Shown one piece after another: positions 12,401-22,057 of a stretch of 64,000 nt of DNA. Each line of letters begins with the position of its first letter. Position 1 is the stretch's first letter. Source of the DNA: Thamnaconus septentrionalis (taxonomy: Eukaryota; Chordata; Actinopteri; Tetraodontiformes; Monacanthidae). The translations under genes and the position numbers were made by a program. The notes below the pieces were generated by a model that had not been told where the DNA came from, made no database searches, and worked only from the letters and a program-made list of their open reading frames with translations. The stretch is from contig CM020513.1 of assembly GCA_009823395.1 (NCBI GenBank), positions 6,285,501-6,349,500 on the forward strand, written 5' to 3'.

Positions 12401-13354
12401 TCATCGCCAACTTTCAAGTGGACGTCTGTAGTCACGCCCAGCTTGAATTTTAAATTCCTGTATTGCCCACGTGAAATTTGGTGATAGTTGATCGCCGTTT
12501 TCGGAGATTAAGCTACGTTAAGCCTTTCCCCTATAATGCGCGCCTATGGAGAGGAAAAGGCTTAACGAGAACAGTATCCATAAAATAAGGTTTATCGTTT
12601 TGGAATTTTTAGGGGTGAAAGTGGGCATGACTAGAGATGTCCATGTATATTTTGGTGAGGGTTGATCGCTGTTTTCGGTCATTGACCTGCGTTAAGCTTT
12701 TTACGTTAACCGTTTTAGAACGCCCCCTTTATTGTATGCGTACACAGCGTATAGAGCAAGATTCAATTAGATTTCTGGAACCCCAAAAATCCCGTGAATC
12801 GCTATCCTATCGCGTAAAAACGTGACACTGCCACGTTATTTCGTGATAGTTTCACGTTATAATGTGAAAATGATTACGTAAAAACATAACTGTTTCTTGT
12901 TATAACGTGATACTGTTTTTTTCTAGGGTGGCAGCAATGCGCTTCCGTACATCGTAGCCCTGACCTGCGTTTAAAAAAAAAAATATTTGTAGTAGAATAC
13001 GGATGAAAACTGTAATACGTTAATAACAACAAAAAACTATTCCGTTACCGAGTCTCAATAAAATGACGTAAAAATCAAGTGCCGCTAGCTTAAATGTTAT
13101 ATTCACGCAGCTAGCCGGTGTTACGGTATTGCTGCCGGCGGACAGCGATCATCCGGGCAACAGTCCGGGCTGACACCGCGACCGCCGCCGCCGCCGCCGC
13201 CGCCGCTGATGTTTACCTCCAGCGTGAAGTTCCTGCTGATGTTCTCGTATGTTTTCCAAGCCTCGCTGGCAGCCTCTTCGTCCATGTTCAGAGCCCGACA
13301 CAGCTCCTCGAACCCGGCTCGGGCTTTTTGCGCTAAATCGTCCTCGTCGCTCAT
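1403..13354 (-). CDS. rbl2: Retinoblastoma-like protein 2 (p130), 22 coding exons
   Basis: Pocket-family repressor that binds E2F4/5 and forms the DREAM complex in quiescent nuclei. CDS exons in transcript order: 13354-13217, 12114-11984, 11877-11677, 11579-11515, 10954-10826, 8760-8597, 7926-7862, 7761-7590, 6900-6737, 6548-6436, 6335-6232, 6123-5986, 5896-5732, 5088-4977, 4882-4601, 4320-4114, 3744-3568, 3420-3349, 2968-2869, 2790-2549, 2409-2227, 1573-1403. About 1097 aa against 1139 in human p130. Seen: N-terminal cyclin-like part (LHWLACALYVACR, GNYVSLTRIL), pocket A from about residue 360 (STPLTG, LHTLLSG, LEQDVFHRSLL, EVVKHLNQVEEQ), spacer with PGQTLVTMGTATVTAENGQ that marks p130 rather than p107, pocket B from about 776 (VYHLA, AKLDIS, DRHLDQLLMCA), C-terminus ALLRRLQDVAND. 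All phases join except exon 16 to 17, where exon 16 carries one extra base. The 78-base intron between exons 19 and 20 is inferred; that stretch also reads through in frame. Donors of exons 13 and 16 are GTCTCA. Confidence 0.95.
3785..4090. repeat. Compound (ACTG)n/(GT)n repeat in rbl2 intron 16
   Basis: Blocks of tandem GACT/ACTG tetranucleotides alternate with (GT)n runs. The repeat fills most of the intron between exons 16 and 17 and ends about 25 bases from the exon 16 donor. Confidence 0.85.
5105..5665. mobile_element. Probable non-autonomous DNA element in rbl2 intron 13
   Basis: The intron between exons 13 and 14 holds an AT- and CpG-bearing block whose arms are related in inverted orientation: AAGCGATATTTCTAAAAA near the left end and TTTATTGCGATATTTAGG near the right end. 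Stop codons break all frames, so it encodes nothing. The composition (many CG and TCGCGA-like words) differs from the flanking introns. It resembles a dispersed fish repeat, but exact ends and target duplications were not resolved. Confidence 0.4.
6905..7530. repeat. Polypurine tract in rbl2 intron 8
   Basis: About 620 bases made almost wholly of G and A on the plus strand, built from GGA/GAG/GAA triplets. It fills nearly the whole intron between exons 8 and 9 and, on the transcript strand, gives a giant pyrimidine tract ending at the exon 9 acceptor. Confidence 0.9.
7935..8395. repeat. Polypurine GAG/GGA repeat in rbl2 intron 6
   Basis: A second purine-rich block, with a longer imperfect unit visible: phrases such as GAGGAGGTGAGGAGGGGCTT and TTCTGTC(A/T)GTGA recur every 50 to 100 bases, so it is a degenerate minisatellite rather than a simple triplet run. 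Confidence 0.85.
8852..9100 (+). mobile_element. tRNA-derived SINE in rbl2 intron 5
   Basis: The head has a polymerase III A box, TGGCTAAGTTGG at 8866-8877, and a B box, GGTTCAAATCC at 8914-8924, spaced as in a tRNA. The following body contains GTGTCCTCGGGCAAGACACT and ends with GTGCTATAAAAGTGCAGTCC, typical of fish tRNA SINEs. It lies antisense to rbl2. It does not fold as an intact tRNA because the acceptor stem is not matched. Family name not assigned. Confidence 0.8.
9940..10140 (+). repeat. Dispersed repeat with CCCTTTGTGACATCACAAAG palindrome (copy 1)
   Basis: A perfect 22-base palindrome at 10091-10112 ends a block that starts TTAGCCCTCTGTTGACAGCC. The same two landmarks in inverted order occur at 35990-36235, and the palindrome alone, degraded, at 47386-47408. 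It lies in rbl2 intron 5. Element class unknown. Confidence 0.55.
10660..10805 (+). repeat. Dispersed repeat family with CAGTGGCCACTCG core (copy 1, partial)
   Basis: Shares the ordered words GGGCAAT-TGG, CAGTGGCCACTCG-GGTACTGCAG and AAACGGCTG with copies at 43430-43860 (inverted) and 55855-56190. It lies in rbl2 intron 5, directly abutting exon 5. Class unknown. Confidence 0.6.
12181..12949 (+). mobile_element. Inverted-repeat element with ACTATCACG palindromic array, left end missing
   Basis: Located in rbl2 intron 1. Both flanks are arrays of short palindromic words (AACTATCACG, CGTGATAATTTTCACGT) and the middle holds two direct copies of a block around TTGGTGATAGTTGATCGCCG. The right end, GGTGGCAGCAATGCGCTTCC at 12927-12946, followed by TA, matches the terminus of the complete element at 25769-26036. 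No left terminus was found next to the (TG)n run, so this copy is truncated there. No coding capacity. Confidence 0.7.
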
Positions 13355-13780
13355 ATTACGGCAAACGCGGCCCTCCGGAGGACGATTTGAACGATTATAC
13401 GGGAAATCGACAAGCTACTGACGCCGTTTTCCTTGACTTAAGATTTGACCGAAGCAGTTGGTTCTGTGGCCGCGGTACGAGGTATTCGTCTCAGTACAGT
13501 GTGGCCATTTAAATGTCCTTTGACTGACAGCCGCTCTGAGGCGTAGCCGTTTTGCGTAACTGACGTACGGAGAGCAGTGCGCTGCGTGACGTTACGTCAC
13601 TGTAGCGCGCACACGGCGTTCGAGAATCGCACACAGAGCCCCAGCCCACTAAAGTTGCGTAGCTGCGCATAAATGGGTGGAACCACCGTCGAGCCAAAAC
13701 AAAGCCACTTCCGATGACGTACTTCCGGTCGGGACGTTTATTCGGAGCGAAGCCAATAAGTAAGTGAAAAGCATCCATTT
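13355..13780 (-). promoter_or_regulatory. rbl2: rbl2 promoter region, CpG-rich
   Basis: GC-rich, CpG-rich sequence just upstream of the rbl2 start codon. It holds two ETS-type sites, ACTTCCG at 13707-13713 and ACTTCCGG at 13721-13728, separated by TGACGT (13715-13720), a CRE half site. The arrangement is typical of housekeeping promoters. No clear E2F site was recognised. A donor-like GTAAGTG follows at about 13759 on the plus strand, so a divergent transcript is conceivable. Confidence 0.45.
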
Positions 13781-14700
13781 GCTTTGGCTCTGACTTATTA
13801 GGGTATTATTTCATAAAGTTTATGTGCAGCGTCGTTTGTCTTGTGGGAAATATATATAAAATATCATCAATGGGCCAGCCACAACTTTTTGTCTTGCTTG
13901 AAACGGATGGGGCGATGCATATTTATGAACATGTCGTGCAAGAAATTAATTTAACATTTATATGATGACATGATGCCAGATTAAAGTGGAAGTTCATTTT
14001 CATCTTTAGTTCCTAAAACTGACACGATACAGAATATACAAGATAAATGCTAAAATCTACATTACTGGAACATCATAGTAGTCACTGTACCATATTATTT
14101 GAGTGCATTAATAAAAGCAACACTATGCGTATTTTCTAATGAAAGCGCCAAATCTGATGTTATGTCTCTTTTTTTTCTTCAAGATTTGTGTCCAAGATTC
14201 ATTTAAGTGTGGAAAACATTCTCCAACATATGCAAGGTTTGAACTCATAACACAAACATGTCGATGTTGTTTGGAATCTGGAGTGTTTCATCGTGTTTAT
14301 GAGCTTAACTTGCCCCTTTAAAATGCCAACTGTATATATTGTGACAACTTTCGCATATGTCAAAAGGTTAAAGGTCATCTAATGATTTGAATCCTGGCCT
14401 GATGTCATTCATCATTTGTTCGAACTAACAGCAGAGAGACACCTGCCCAGAGTGGGCTGGGTCCTACTGGGTTCATATTCTATGTGAAGCTGGAGGAAAG
14501 AAAAAAACATAGTCAAACACTAAGTGTGACACACAGACAGGTAGTGGAGTTTTGAAAGAGTCAACAGAGTAATAAACCCTTTTGCAGAACTGTCATTAAT
14601 GATGAAGTGCTCAGCAGACATTTGTTAAGCAGATTCTGCAGTCTTGAATTATTTAAACACAACAACAAAACGAAGCTGAAGGTTTTGGTTTTCACAAATC
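13781..14700. other. Intergenic stretch between rbl2 and the Harbinger-type gene
   Basis: AT-rich, no long reading frame, no recognisable exon or repeat boundary. The two flanking genes are both on the minus strand, so this holds the 3' flank of the nuclease gene and sequence upstream of rbl2. Confidence 0.6.
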
Positions 14701-14707
14701 CACAGGA

Positions 14708-14713
14708 TTTATT
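14708..14713 (-). terminator. Candidate polyadenylation signal of the Harbinger-type gene
   Basis: AATAAA on the minus strand 255 bases past the stop codon. Confidence 0.45.
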
Positions 14714-14967
14714 TCACATTCCAGAATCCTGAAATCTCAGCAATCCAGCTGCCTTGGTAGGTTAAAAAAAAAAAAAACCCTCTCTAACCACCTGCCCCAA
14801 AAACATCAACACTCAAGAGGTTTCTGATGTGAGTCTGTCACAGCGTCTTGTTCCAACAAAACACACCACTTCACGTTGCACTTGCTGGAGGTCTGCGAAG
14901 CATCTTCATGATGCCAGTTTAATCACCAGTTTTTGTCCCAGATGCGAAACGCAATGAATTGGTCCCG

Positions 14968-16828
14968 TCAGTCCTGCAGCATTTTCAGCAGGTTGGCGCT
15001 CAGCGTGTCCCTGATGGCCTCGGCGGCGCAGGACGCGTCCTCGTCGTGCGGCTCCGTCTCGGGCTGTTTCAGGGAGTTCTCGCTGGGGCTGGCGTCGGCG
15101 TTCCACTCGGGGAGGAAGGCGTCGCCGCACTGCTCGCACACGTTGTGGAGGACGCAGCACGCCGTCACCACCTTGGCCAGCATGGACAGGTCCATCTCGC
15201 TCCGCCTCAGCAGGTAGGCCCAGCGCCCCCTCAGGCGGGCGAAGGCGGTGTTGACCACGGCCTGAGCGGAGGAGAGGGTGCGGCCGAAGCGGCGCTGATC
15301 GGGGGACATCCTGCGCTGCGGCCTGTACGCCTTCATCAGCCACGGCCTCAGAGGGAAGGAAGGGTCGCCGACGAGGTGCACCGGGACCTCCACCCCCTGG
15401 AACACCATGGATTTCTGCAGGAGAGACGTCGCGGATTTCACCGGGTTGACAGTGGGAGGGGGACGGGGAGTCTTCAGACCTGGTGGGATGACACTCACCT
15501 CTCGGGGGAACAGGAAGCCGTCCGGTCGGTCCTCGGCCTGCATGTAAAGCTCTGAGCTGTGAAGCACCGAGGCGGCGCTGGTGCTGCCGGGCCAGCCGGC
15601 GTACACGTCTGTGAAGCTGCAAGAGGAGGAGGAGGAGACATGGTGTGAGTGGACGGCACCCAAAGAAAGAACCTGTCCATCCATCCATCCATCCATCCAT
15701 CCATTCATTCATCCCACCTCCATTCCTCCATCCATCCACCTGAGGAGGAGGAGGAGAGACACAGAGTGGACAGAACCCAAAGAACCTGTCCATCCATCCA
15801 TCCATCCACCCACACATCCATCCATCCCTCTTCCATTACTCCATCCATCCACCTGAGGAGGAGGAGGAGACACTGTGATTGGACGAAATCCAAAGAACCT
15901 GTCCATCCATCCACCCATTCATCCCTCCATCCATTAATCCCTCCTCCGCTCCTTGGATGGAGCCCAAAGAACCTGTCCATCCATCCATCCACCCATGCAT
16001 CCCTCCATCCATCATCCCTCCTCCCGCCCACCCATCCCTCACTCACTGGTGGTCGTGGTCGATCACCGCCTGCAGGACCACCGAGTGCCAGCCCCTCTTG
16101 TTGACGTAGTCCTCCGGGCTGACGCTGCGGGGGGTCGCGATGGGCATGTGGATGCGGCCGATGGCGCCCGCGCACTGCGGGTAGCCGCGCGCCCTGAAGC
16201 CGCGCACGGCGTCGTCCAGCCGCTGGCCGCTCGGCAGCGACACGAAGCGCGGGTAGACGTGCGCGAGGATGGCGGCGGTGACCTGGCGCACGATGCCGCA
16301 CACGGTGGCGGTGCCCACGCCGAACGTGGCGGCGATGTGCCGGTACTCGCGGGAACTCGCGTAGAACCAGAGCGCGATGGCGAGCCGGCGGCGCGCCTCG
16401 ATGGGGGCCCGGTAGGCCGTCCGCTGGCGCCGGATGGCCGGGCCGATGAGCGAGAAGAGGAAGTCGAAAGTGACCCGGGACATGCGGAACTGCGCCTTCC
16501 ACTCCTCGTCGTCGAACGACTGGGCCGCGGACCATAGGTTGTCCTCGGTGTTGCGGCGGAGGACCCAGATGCGCCGCTTGCTGGAGTCGATCACGCTCCG
16601 GATGGCGGCCAGGGAGGAGAGCACGAAGGCCCGCCTCCGCCGCATGTACTCCCGCAGCCTCCGGTCCCGCTCCAGCATCTCCCGCCGCCTCCTCCGCCGC
16701 ATGACGGTGGTGTGGAGGCGCACGAGCTCCAGCAGCTGCTGGCGGCAAACCGGCGAGGCGCTGAGGCCCATCGCGAAGGAGAGGGCCGTGGCCGCCACAG
16801 GAGAACCGTCCTCCGCGTTCGGTTCCAT
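14968..16828 (-). CDS. Harbinger-type (HARBI1/ALP1-like) nuclease homologue with lost catalytic acids
   Basis: Three CDS exons: 16828-16047, 15616-15499, 15414-14968, giving 448 aa; an upstream in-frame ATG at 16906 would give 474. Start chosen for its better Kozak context (MEPNAEDG). N-terminal basic region, helix-turn-helix (RRLAIALWFYASSREYRHIA), then a DDE_4 transposase-type nuclease fold (WHSVVLQAVIDHDH, FTDVYAGWPGS, VHLVGDPSFPLRPWLM, FARLRGRW). The first catalytic Asp is Gly in GAIGRIH (codon 16157-16159) and the final Glu is Asn in VVNTAF (15250-15252); only the Asp of GDPSF (15364-15366) remains. The 84-base second intron (15415-15498) has GTGAGT and CTCCTGCAG ends and could be read through in frame. 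No terminal inverted repeats or target duplication were seen. Intact frame, introns and dead active site suggest a domesticated host gene, possibly DNA-binding. HARBI1 itself works with a Myb-like partner, NAIF1; none was recognised here. Confidence 0.82.
15640..16040. repeat. Tandem array with (ATCC)n inside intron 1 of the Harbinger-type gene
   Basis: About four units of roughly 100 bases. Each has a (CATC)n run, a GAGGAGGAGGAG block and the phrase CCAAAGAACCTGTCCATCC (15780s, 15890s, 15965s; a variant at 15660s). On the transcript strand the GAGGAG blocks become CTCCTCCTCCTCAG, which look like splice acceptors. Confidence 0.85.
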
Positions 16829-16909
16829 TTCGAACAGCCCTCCAAACACTTTTTGAACACGGCGTAAACAGCGGCGCTTGCCGATGACGTCAGGCCCGAC
16901 AACCATGTG

Positions 16910-18590
16910 ACTCACGACTACCTCTAAAACTCAACTTGTCCAACATTTACGGTTTTTTTTTTTTTTTGTTTTTTAAAAGCTAAATAATAACAAATATGTT
17001 GTATTCAGGAATATATCACCGTGAAGGAATTTCCTTTATTGCCGCAGCAGAATTGTAAAAGACAAAAAAAGATGCTCACTGATGATAATACACAACAGAA
17101 AAATGTGTAAATATAAAGTTAAATAAAACCATTTTCAACATAAAGGTGCAAACATTATAGGTGTTGCTTGGAATCCCATATTGCACAGAAAAATACCAAA
17201 TATTAAACGGTTAGTGCAGATGATATGTATCAACAGTTTAAAAGGCACAAAGCAAAGTTTCAGTTGGATGCAGGTGAAAATAGTTTTAGTGCCTGAAAGT
17301 TGCTTTGTTATTAGCTATTAATTGTGAGTGAACAAAATATTTTTGAATAATATTAGAGTTGGAAATATGAAACAACAGCGAGGCTCCTGTTGCAGTTCAG
17401 ACCTGAAGGTCGGAGATTAAAAAAAAGAAAAAGAAAAAAAAAGTGACAAGAAACACGGTTTAGAGCCTCGTCTGTTGACGTCCCAGCCGGCTCAGGGGTT
17501 CCTGCCTTCAAGGAGCCAGGTCCTCGACGACAAGCCGAGGTGTTGACAGCCCCGATCCCGGCTCGGCCTGCTGGGGGCGTCACAGCCAGCAGAGGCGACA
17601 GATGAAGCTTCAGAGGAGCCGTGAAGGCATGAAGGGGGATCAGGGAGGAGCCGGAGGCCGGGACAGCTGCTGTGGGGAGGCTCGGCCTGCAGGGGGCCCT
17701 CTTCCTCCAGGCTGCTGCTGCCTGCTGATGCTGCCGCTCCTGCTCAAAAATAGCGAGGAACAGCTCCTGTCAGCTCATTGAGGGACGTTTCGCTTGGATT
17801 AAAAATTATTAATTGCGTAATTTTAACATGGAAAACAAGTATAGATTCACCATGAAAGCTCGAACAAGTGACTGCAGTTTCAATACTGCAGTGTTTGTTA
17901 GTTCATGAGTAGCAAATACTACAACTACTACTGCTACTCATGATTTTCCAAATTCCAAAATTAGGGCTTGAGTACAATACAGAATTTATGTTATTGGGTA
18001 AATAATAAGAAAAAACATTGACCATTGGAAACATTGTGCAGGCCACATGCTAAGATTAGCACGCTAGCGAAGTGTGAGAGCGCTAAATGTGTCCTCCTTG
18101 ACAGTGAAACGTCTCACGCACGCACGCTGACGTCGCGGCTCTCGACATCCAACACAACAGGTTAGCGGCTGCCGGCTTGACGGGAAGTCACAGGAAGTGG
18201 CGGCGGCGGCGGCATCCTGCTGGCTGATCTTCACCAGTCAGGGTCACCAGAGGGACGGCCGCAAATGGCGCCATCTGTGTCGGAGCTCCTGCAGGAAGAG
18301 GAGGCAGAGGAGGAGAAGGAACCGCGTTGGCACCTCTCGCTGCTGACAAAAAAACAAAAAAAACAAAACAGCCAAGCCACCCGCAGGTCTCCTAAGCCAC
18401 ACGGTCCTGCAGGCTCTCACACTGAGGACCTTTAAACATGACATTTTCCTGGTGGTGTTTTTGCAATGCCCAATTAGAAAAGCAGATAATTACCAGAGTA
18501 TTGTTTTTGCACAGCGACCTGAAAAAGTGTCTCAGTTGGAACAATAACATCACAAATGGCTACATTGGATCAAGATTGATGTATTAATCT
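16910..18590. other. Intergenic stretch with GC-rich patches, unassigned
   Basis: Mostly AT-rich. Two GC-rich patches at about 17580-17790 and 18180-18310 have, on the minus strand, acceptor-like CTGACAG or CTTCCTGCAG followed by open frames (for example one beginning ELFLAIFEQERQHQQ near 17770). They could be exons of an unrecognised minus-strand gene between irx5 and the nuclease gene. I could not link them to a family or find a start. Confidence 0.3.
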
Positions 18591-18601
18591 GCTATTAATT
18601 C

Positions 18602-18963
18602 CAGGGGTGGGCAAACTTTTTGACTGGTGGGCCACAGTGGGTTGTAAAATTCGACAGAGAGGCCGGAGCAGGAGCAGATGAATGGAGTGTGGTGACCCAC
18701 CTCATAGGAGAAAAAAAAAAATAATAAATAAAATATATATCTATCATTGGATATGTAGAAAACGTGCTTTGATGTCAATTGAAAATGAACAAAAAAGTTA
18801 CAACAAAATTTTGATATTTATTGAAATGACTAAAACAATGAAAAATGTATGAAATACATCTTGACATACTTACTATTAATATAATTTCTTCAAGTTCAGA
18901 GGGTGGGATTAAAAATTTTAAGGTGCCGCATATGGCTCCTGGGCCTTAGTTTGCCCTTGCCAG
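18602..18963 (+). mobile_element. Non-autonomous hAT-type element (copy 1)
   Basis: Starts CAGGGGTGGGCAAAC and ends with the inverted match GTTTGCCC...CAG. The body has GACTGGTGGGCCACAGTGGG, GACCCACCTCATAGGAG and GGTGCCGCATATGGCTCCTG. The related copy at 42306-42689 has the same words in the same order. Flanking 8-mers ATTAATTC and TATTATTC are only roughly alike, so the target duplication is degraded. No coding capacity. Confidence 0.8.
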
Positions 18964-19161
18964 TATTATTCCAATATATTCCTGGCAATTATTGATTGTA
19001 TAATGATTAAATATGCAGAATATACTGTATTAATATGAAGAACCTTGTAAGAACTACATTCCTCTTCCTGCAATGATGGCAAAAAACATTTTGAACATTT
19101 TCTGGTTATCTTCACTCTCACAAGTTAGATCACAACTGTCAGTCTACCTGTAAGCTGCATA

Positions 19162-19238
<77 letters not shown>
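19162..19238. repeat. (TA)n(TG)n microsatellite
   Basis: About 17 TA repeats run straight into about 21 TG repeats. Confidence 0.9.
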
Positions 19239-19241
<3 letters not shown>

Positions 19242-19730
19242 AATACAATAGATCTTACCCACAACGAAACATCCCGCTCTGCTCTCTGTGACAGGATCGA
19301 GCCTTGTATTTCTATTGGATGAGCAGCAGGGGGCGCTCCAAGGACCATAAACTGAGTTTAAAACGAAGCATGAACCTAATATTTGGATTCACGGAAGATT
19401 TATTCAAATTCCCTTCCCACCCCAACAATTTTAACCACATGATACATGTCCTACCTTGTGTAAAAGCTGGTATAAATTAATGTCATTATGGCTATAAATA
19501 AACCTTTCGAGCGTCTTCTCTATTTTTAACCAAACGAGCCATGCCCAGTAGAAACGACTCATCAGTTTCAGTGTGTTCAAATAAAGTGCCTGTAAATAAT
19601 GATAATGGAAAGAAACAAAAATATTCAGTTTCAAGACATTTCTCCGCTAATTTGTAGAAAAATTGAAAAGTACAATAACATCAGTAATAGTATATCAGTA
19701 TAAAAATCTGATTTGAATTCAACACATGTA

Positions 19731-19788
<58 letters not shown>

Positions 19789-19790
19789 TA
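19731..19790. repeat. (TAA)n microsatellite
   Basis: About 19 perfect TAA units. Confidence 0.9.
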
Positions 19791-21711
19791 ATCTATCATG
19801 ATCATCAAAGTGAGCTAAAAATAAAAAGATGAAGAGCAAAATTACTGGAACAAATAAAAACGAAAATAAAATAAAACACAAGAAACCTTTTGCTTTACAA
19901 GTTATTGTCAAAAACCACAAGTGAAGAACCCAAACTGTCAGCTTGAAAAATCTGAAAAGTTTCTGCTGGTGTGCAGTTGTGCGGCAGGTGAGGTTCCTGT
20001 GCCGCCTGTGGGGACTGACGTGGAGGCCCTGGTTCCTCCCGGCGAGAGCAGCAGCAGTCAGTCAGTCAGTCAGTCAGTCAGTCAAGAGGGCGGCAGACTG
20101 GCGGGGCCCCAGTAGCTGCAGTGGGGCCTCGCTGGGGGCCGACGGTGGGGTTTGACGGACGGCTCAGTGTGGGGGAGGTGGCAGCGGGGAGGTGGGGAAG
20201 ACGGTGGTCCACCTGAGACCCCAGCTGTTGGAGGTGTGGTGGGAGGGGGGATGTTTGGTAGAACAAATAGAGCACACAGCTGGAAGCAGGTGGCGAAGGG
20301 CCACGCCCTTGGGGGTTATGTATGTATATGCTTTTTTGAAAAACTTAAAATAACTCCGACACAAACATTTACACAATACTCCACCCTGCCTGGTTAAAGT
20401 TGCCATAGTGCCGGCACAGGCTGCAGCCCAGCATTGGTTTGAATATTTTCAATTATTTTGAATTTACAAAAGGGAAAAATATATTGAATCCCAACAGACT
20501 AATATTACAAATCCTTTAAAATAAAAATACGAATCACCTGATGAGACAAAAAAACAAAAAACAAAACAGTTCAACAAACAACACAAGGACACGCTGATGC
20601 GCCAGGACTGTCAAGGGGATGAGGTCGGTCCACAATGTTGCAGCCACAGAGTGGCACTCTGGCTGTTTCTCCTGGATTGGTCCGTTTTCCTCTGAATGAA
20701 ATAAAAAAAAATGTTTGTTTTTTTTGCAGGCTATGTTAGCATTAGCGAAGAGCGGTGACTGTTTGACTATGGAATTGGCAGCAGGTTCTGAAAAACCTCG
20801 TGACTCCCTGAGTCTGCTGCAGAATCTGATCTGTGCATGGAAGACCGAATTAAAGATTTGATGAATTCTTGCAACTGTCACTGCACATCCCATGAGCATG
20901 TGACAAATAAAGTTCTTGAAAGCTTAAAATCTACCTTATGATACAATAGGTTAGTGCAGAAAAACAGGCTCCTAATGCTGAAGTTTGAAGATTCACATTG
21001 CAAAAAAAAAAGAGTACAAAACAGAAACCAAATATGTGCTAAAATAGTATAAAACAATTAAAATGAAGTTGTTTATTTGAAAGAAATATATATTTCAAAC
21101 TCATGAACTCCAATTTTACCAAAAAAAATAAGGAAAATTGTTTCAGAAATGTTTTAAAAATCTACAATTCTTGATCCTCTCGGTTTAGCCGCAGACCTTG
21201 TCATTTTCTCCCACCGTTATTTTGGCGTCAATAATTTTTATGTAGCGTTATAATATGTTTGGAGAGTTGCACATCTTCAGAAAGGTCACCTGACAGAGGT
21301 CTAAGCAAGTCTTTTGCCAGCTAAACGAGCTGGAACCCGAACGAATGTGAGACGTTTTGTGTTGTTTTGTGGGCAGCTGGTGCTCCCAGCCCTTCTTAAT
21401 AACGTTGCTGAAACACTGACAATGCCCCCTGGTGGCTGGCTGCAGAACGCAGCCTTGATGCTTGATGCCAGGTCAGAAATCGTTAACTCCTGTGCTGGTT
21501 TTGTCTCTCTTTTTTCTTTATTTTACCGCATGAATCTGAGATTCATTTTTAATTTTTGCTCATCATTGACAAAAATGGTAATTATCTGATGCTTCTTCAC
21601 GTTGAAATATATATTTCTGCTGCTGTGTTTATATCAGTATTATATATAAATAACAACAACCCCCTCTGCTGAATTTTGCACCATGGGTTGTTTTTTTTTA
21701 CCCTCCTCATG

Positions 21712-21717
21712 TTTATT
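21712..21717 (-). terminator. irx5: irx5 candidate polyadenylation signal
   Basis: AATAAA on the minus strand 341 bases after the irx5 stop codon. Confidence 0.45.
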
Positions 21718-22057
21718 CATCAGACTTGAATATTCCAACGTTTGCGGATAAAATTCCCTGTATAGTGAAACCTCAGCTCACACTGAGCTTGTCAGGGCAG
21801 CGTCCGGTGAGTCGAGACCACCGAGTGAAAGACGGCAGCTGCTCGCTTGCGTATTGCTAAAAAACAATCTTTTAATGACGATCGGTGTTTGGTGCGGAAA
21901 CGCACTACAAAGGTGACCAACATAGAAAAAAAAGTGGATATCTGCATTCTCTAGGTAAAAGTCAGGGCCTTCTTGTCCGTGTTTTTTTTTCTTTTGTTTG
22001 TTTTTAAATCCGGGATATTTCACAGGAGAATCCATCCGACCAGTTTTTTCTTTATCT

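Larger units (their letters stand above)
18964..21700. other. Intergenic stretch downstream of irx5
   Basis: No confident gene. Contains (TA)n(TG)n and (TAA)n runs, a (CAGT)n run at 20056-20084 inside a GC-rich patch (19975-20240), and AT-rich sequence. The GC-rich patch has open frames on both strands but no convincing splice structure or family match. Confidence 0.5.

Noticed and set aside
15673..16030. CRISPR-like array of spaced repeats
   Set aside because: Units are tandem and nearly identical, without unique spacers, in a vertebrate intron.
15705..16748. 347-codon minus-strand frame overlapping the Harbinger-type gene
   Set aside because: Shadow frame of the real exon; it lacks the conserved nuclease motifs and ends in the repeat array.
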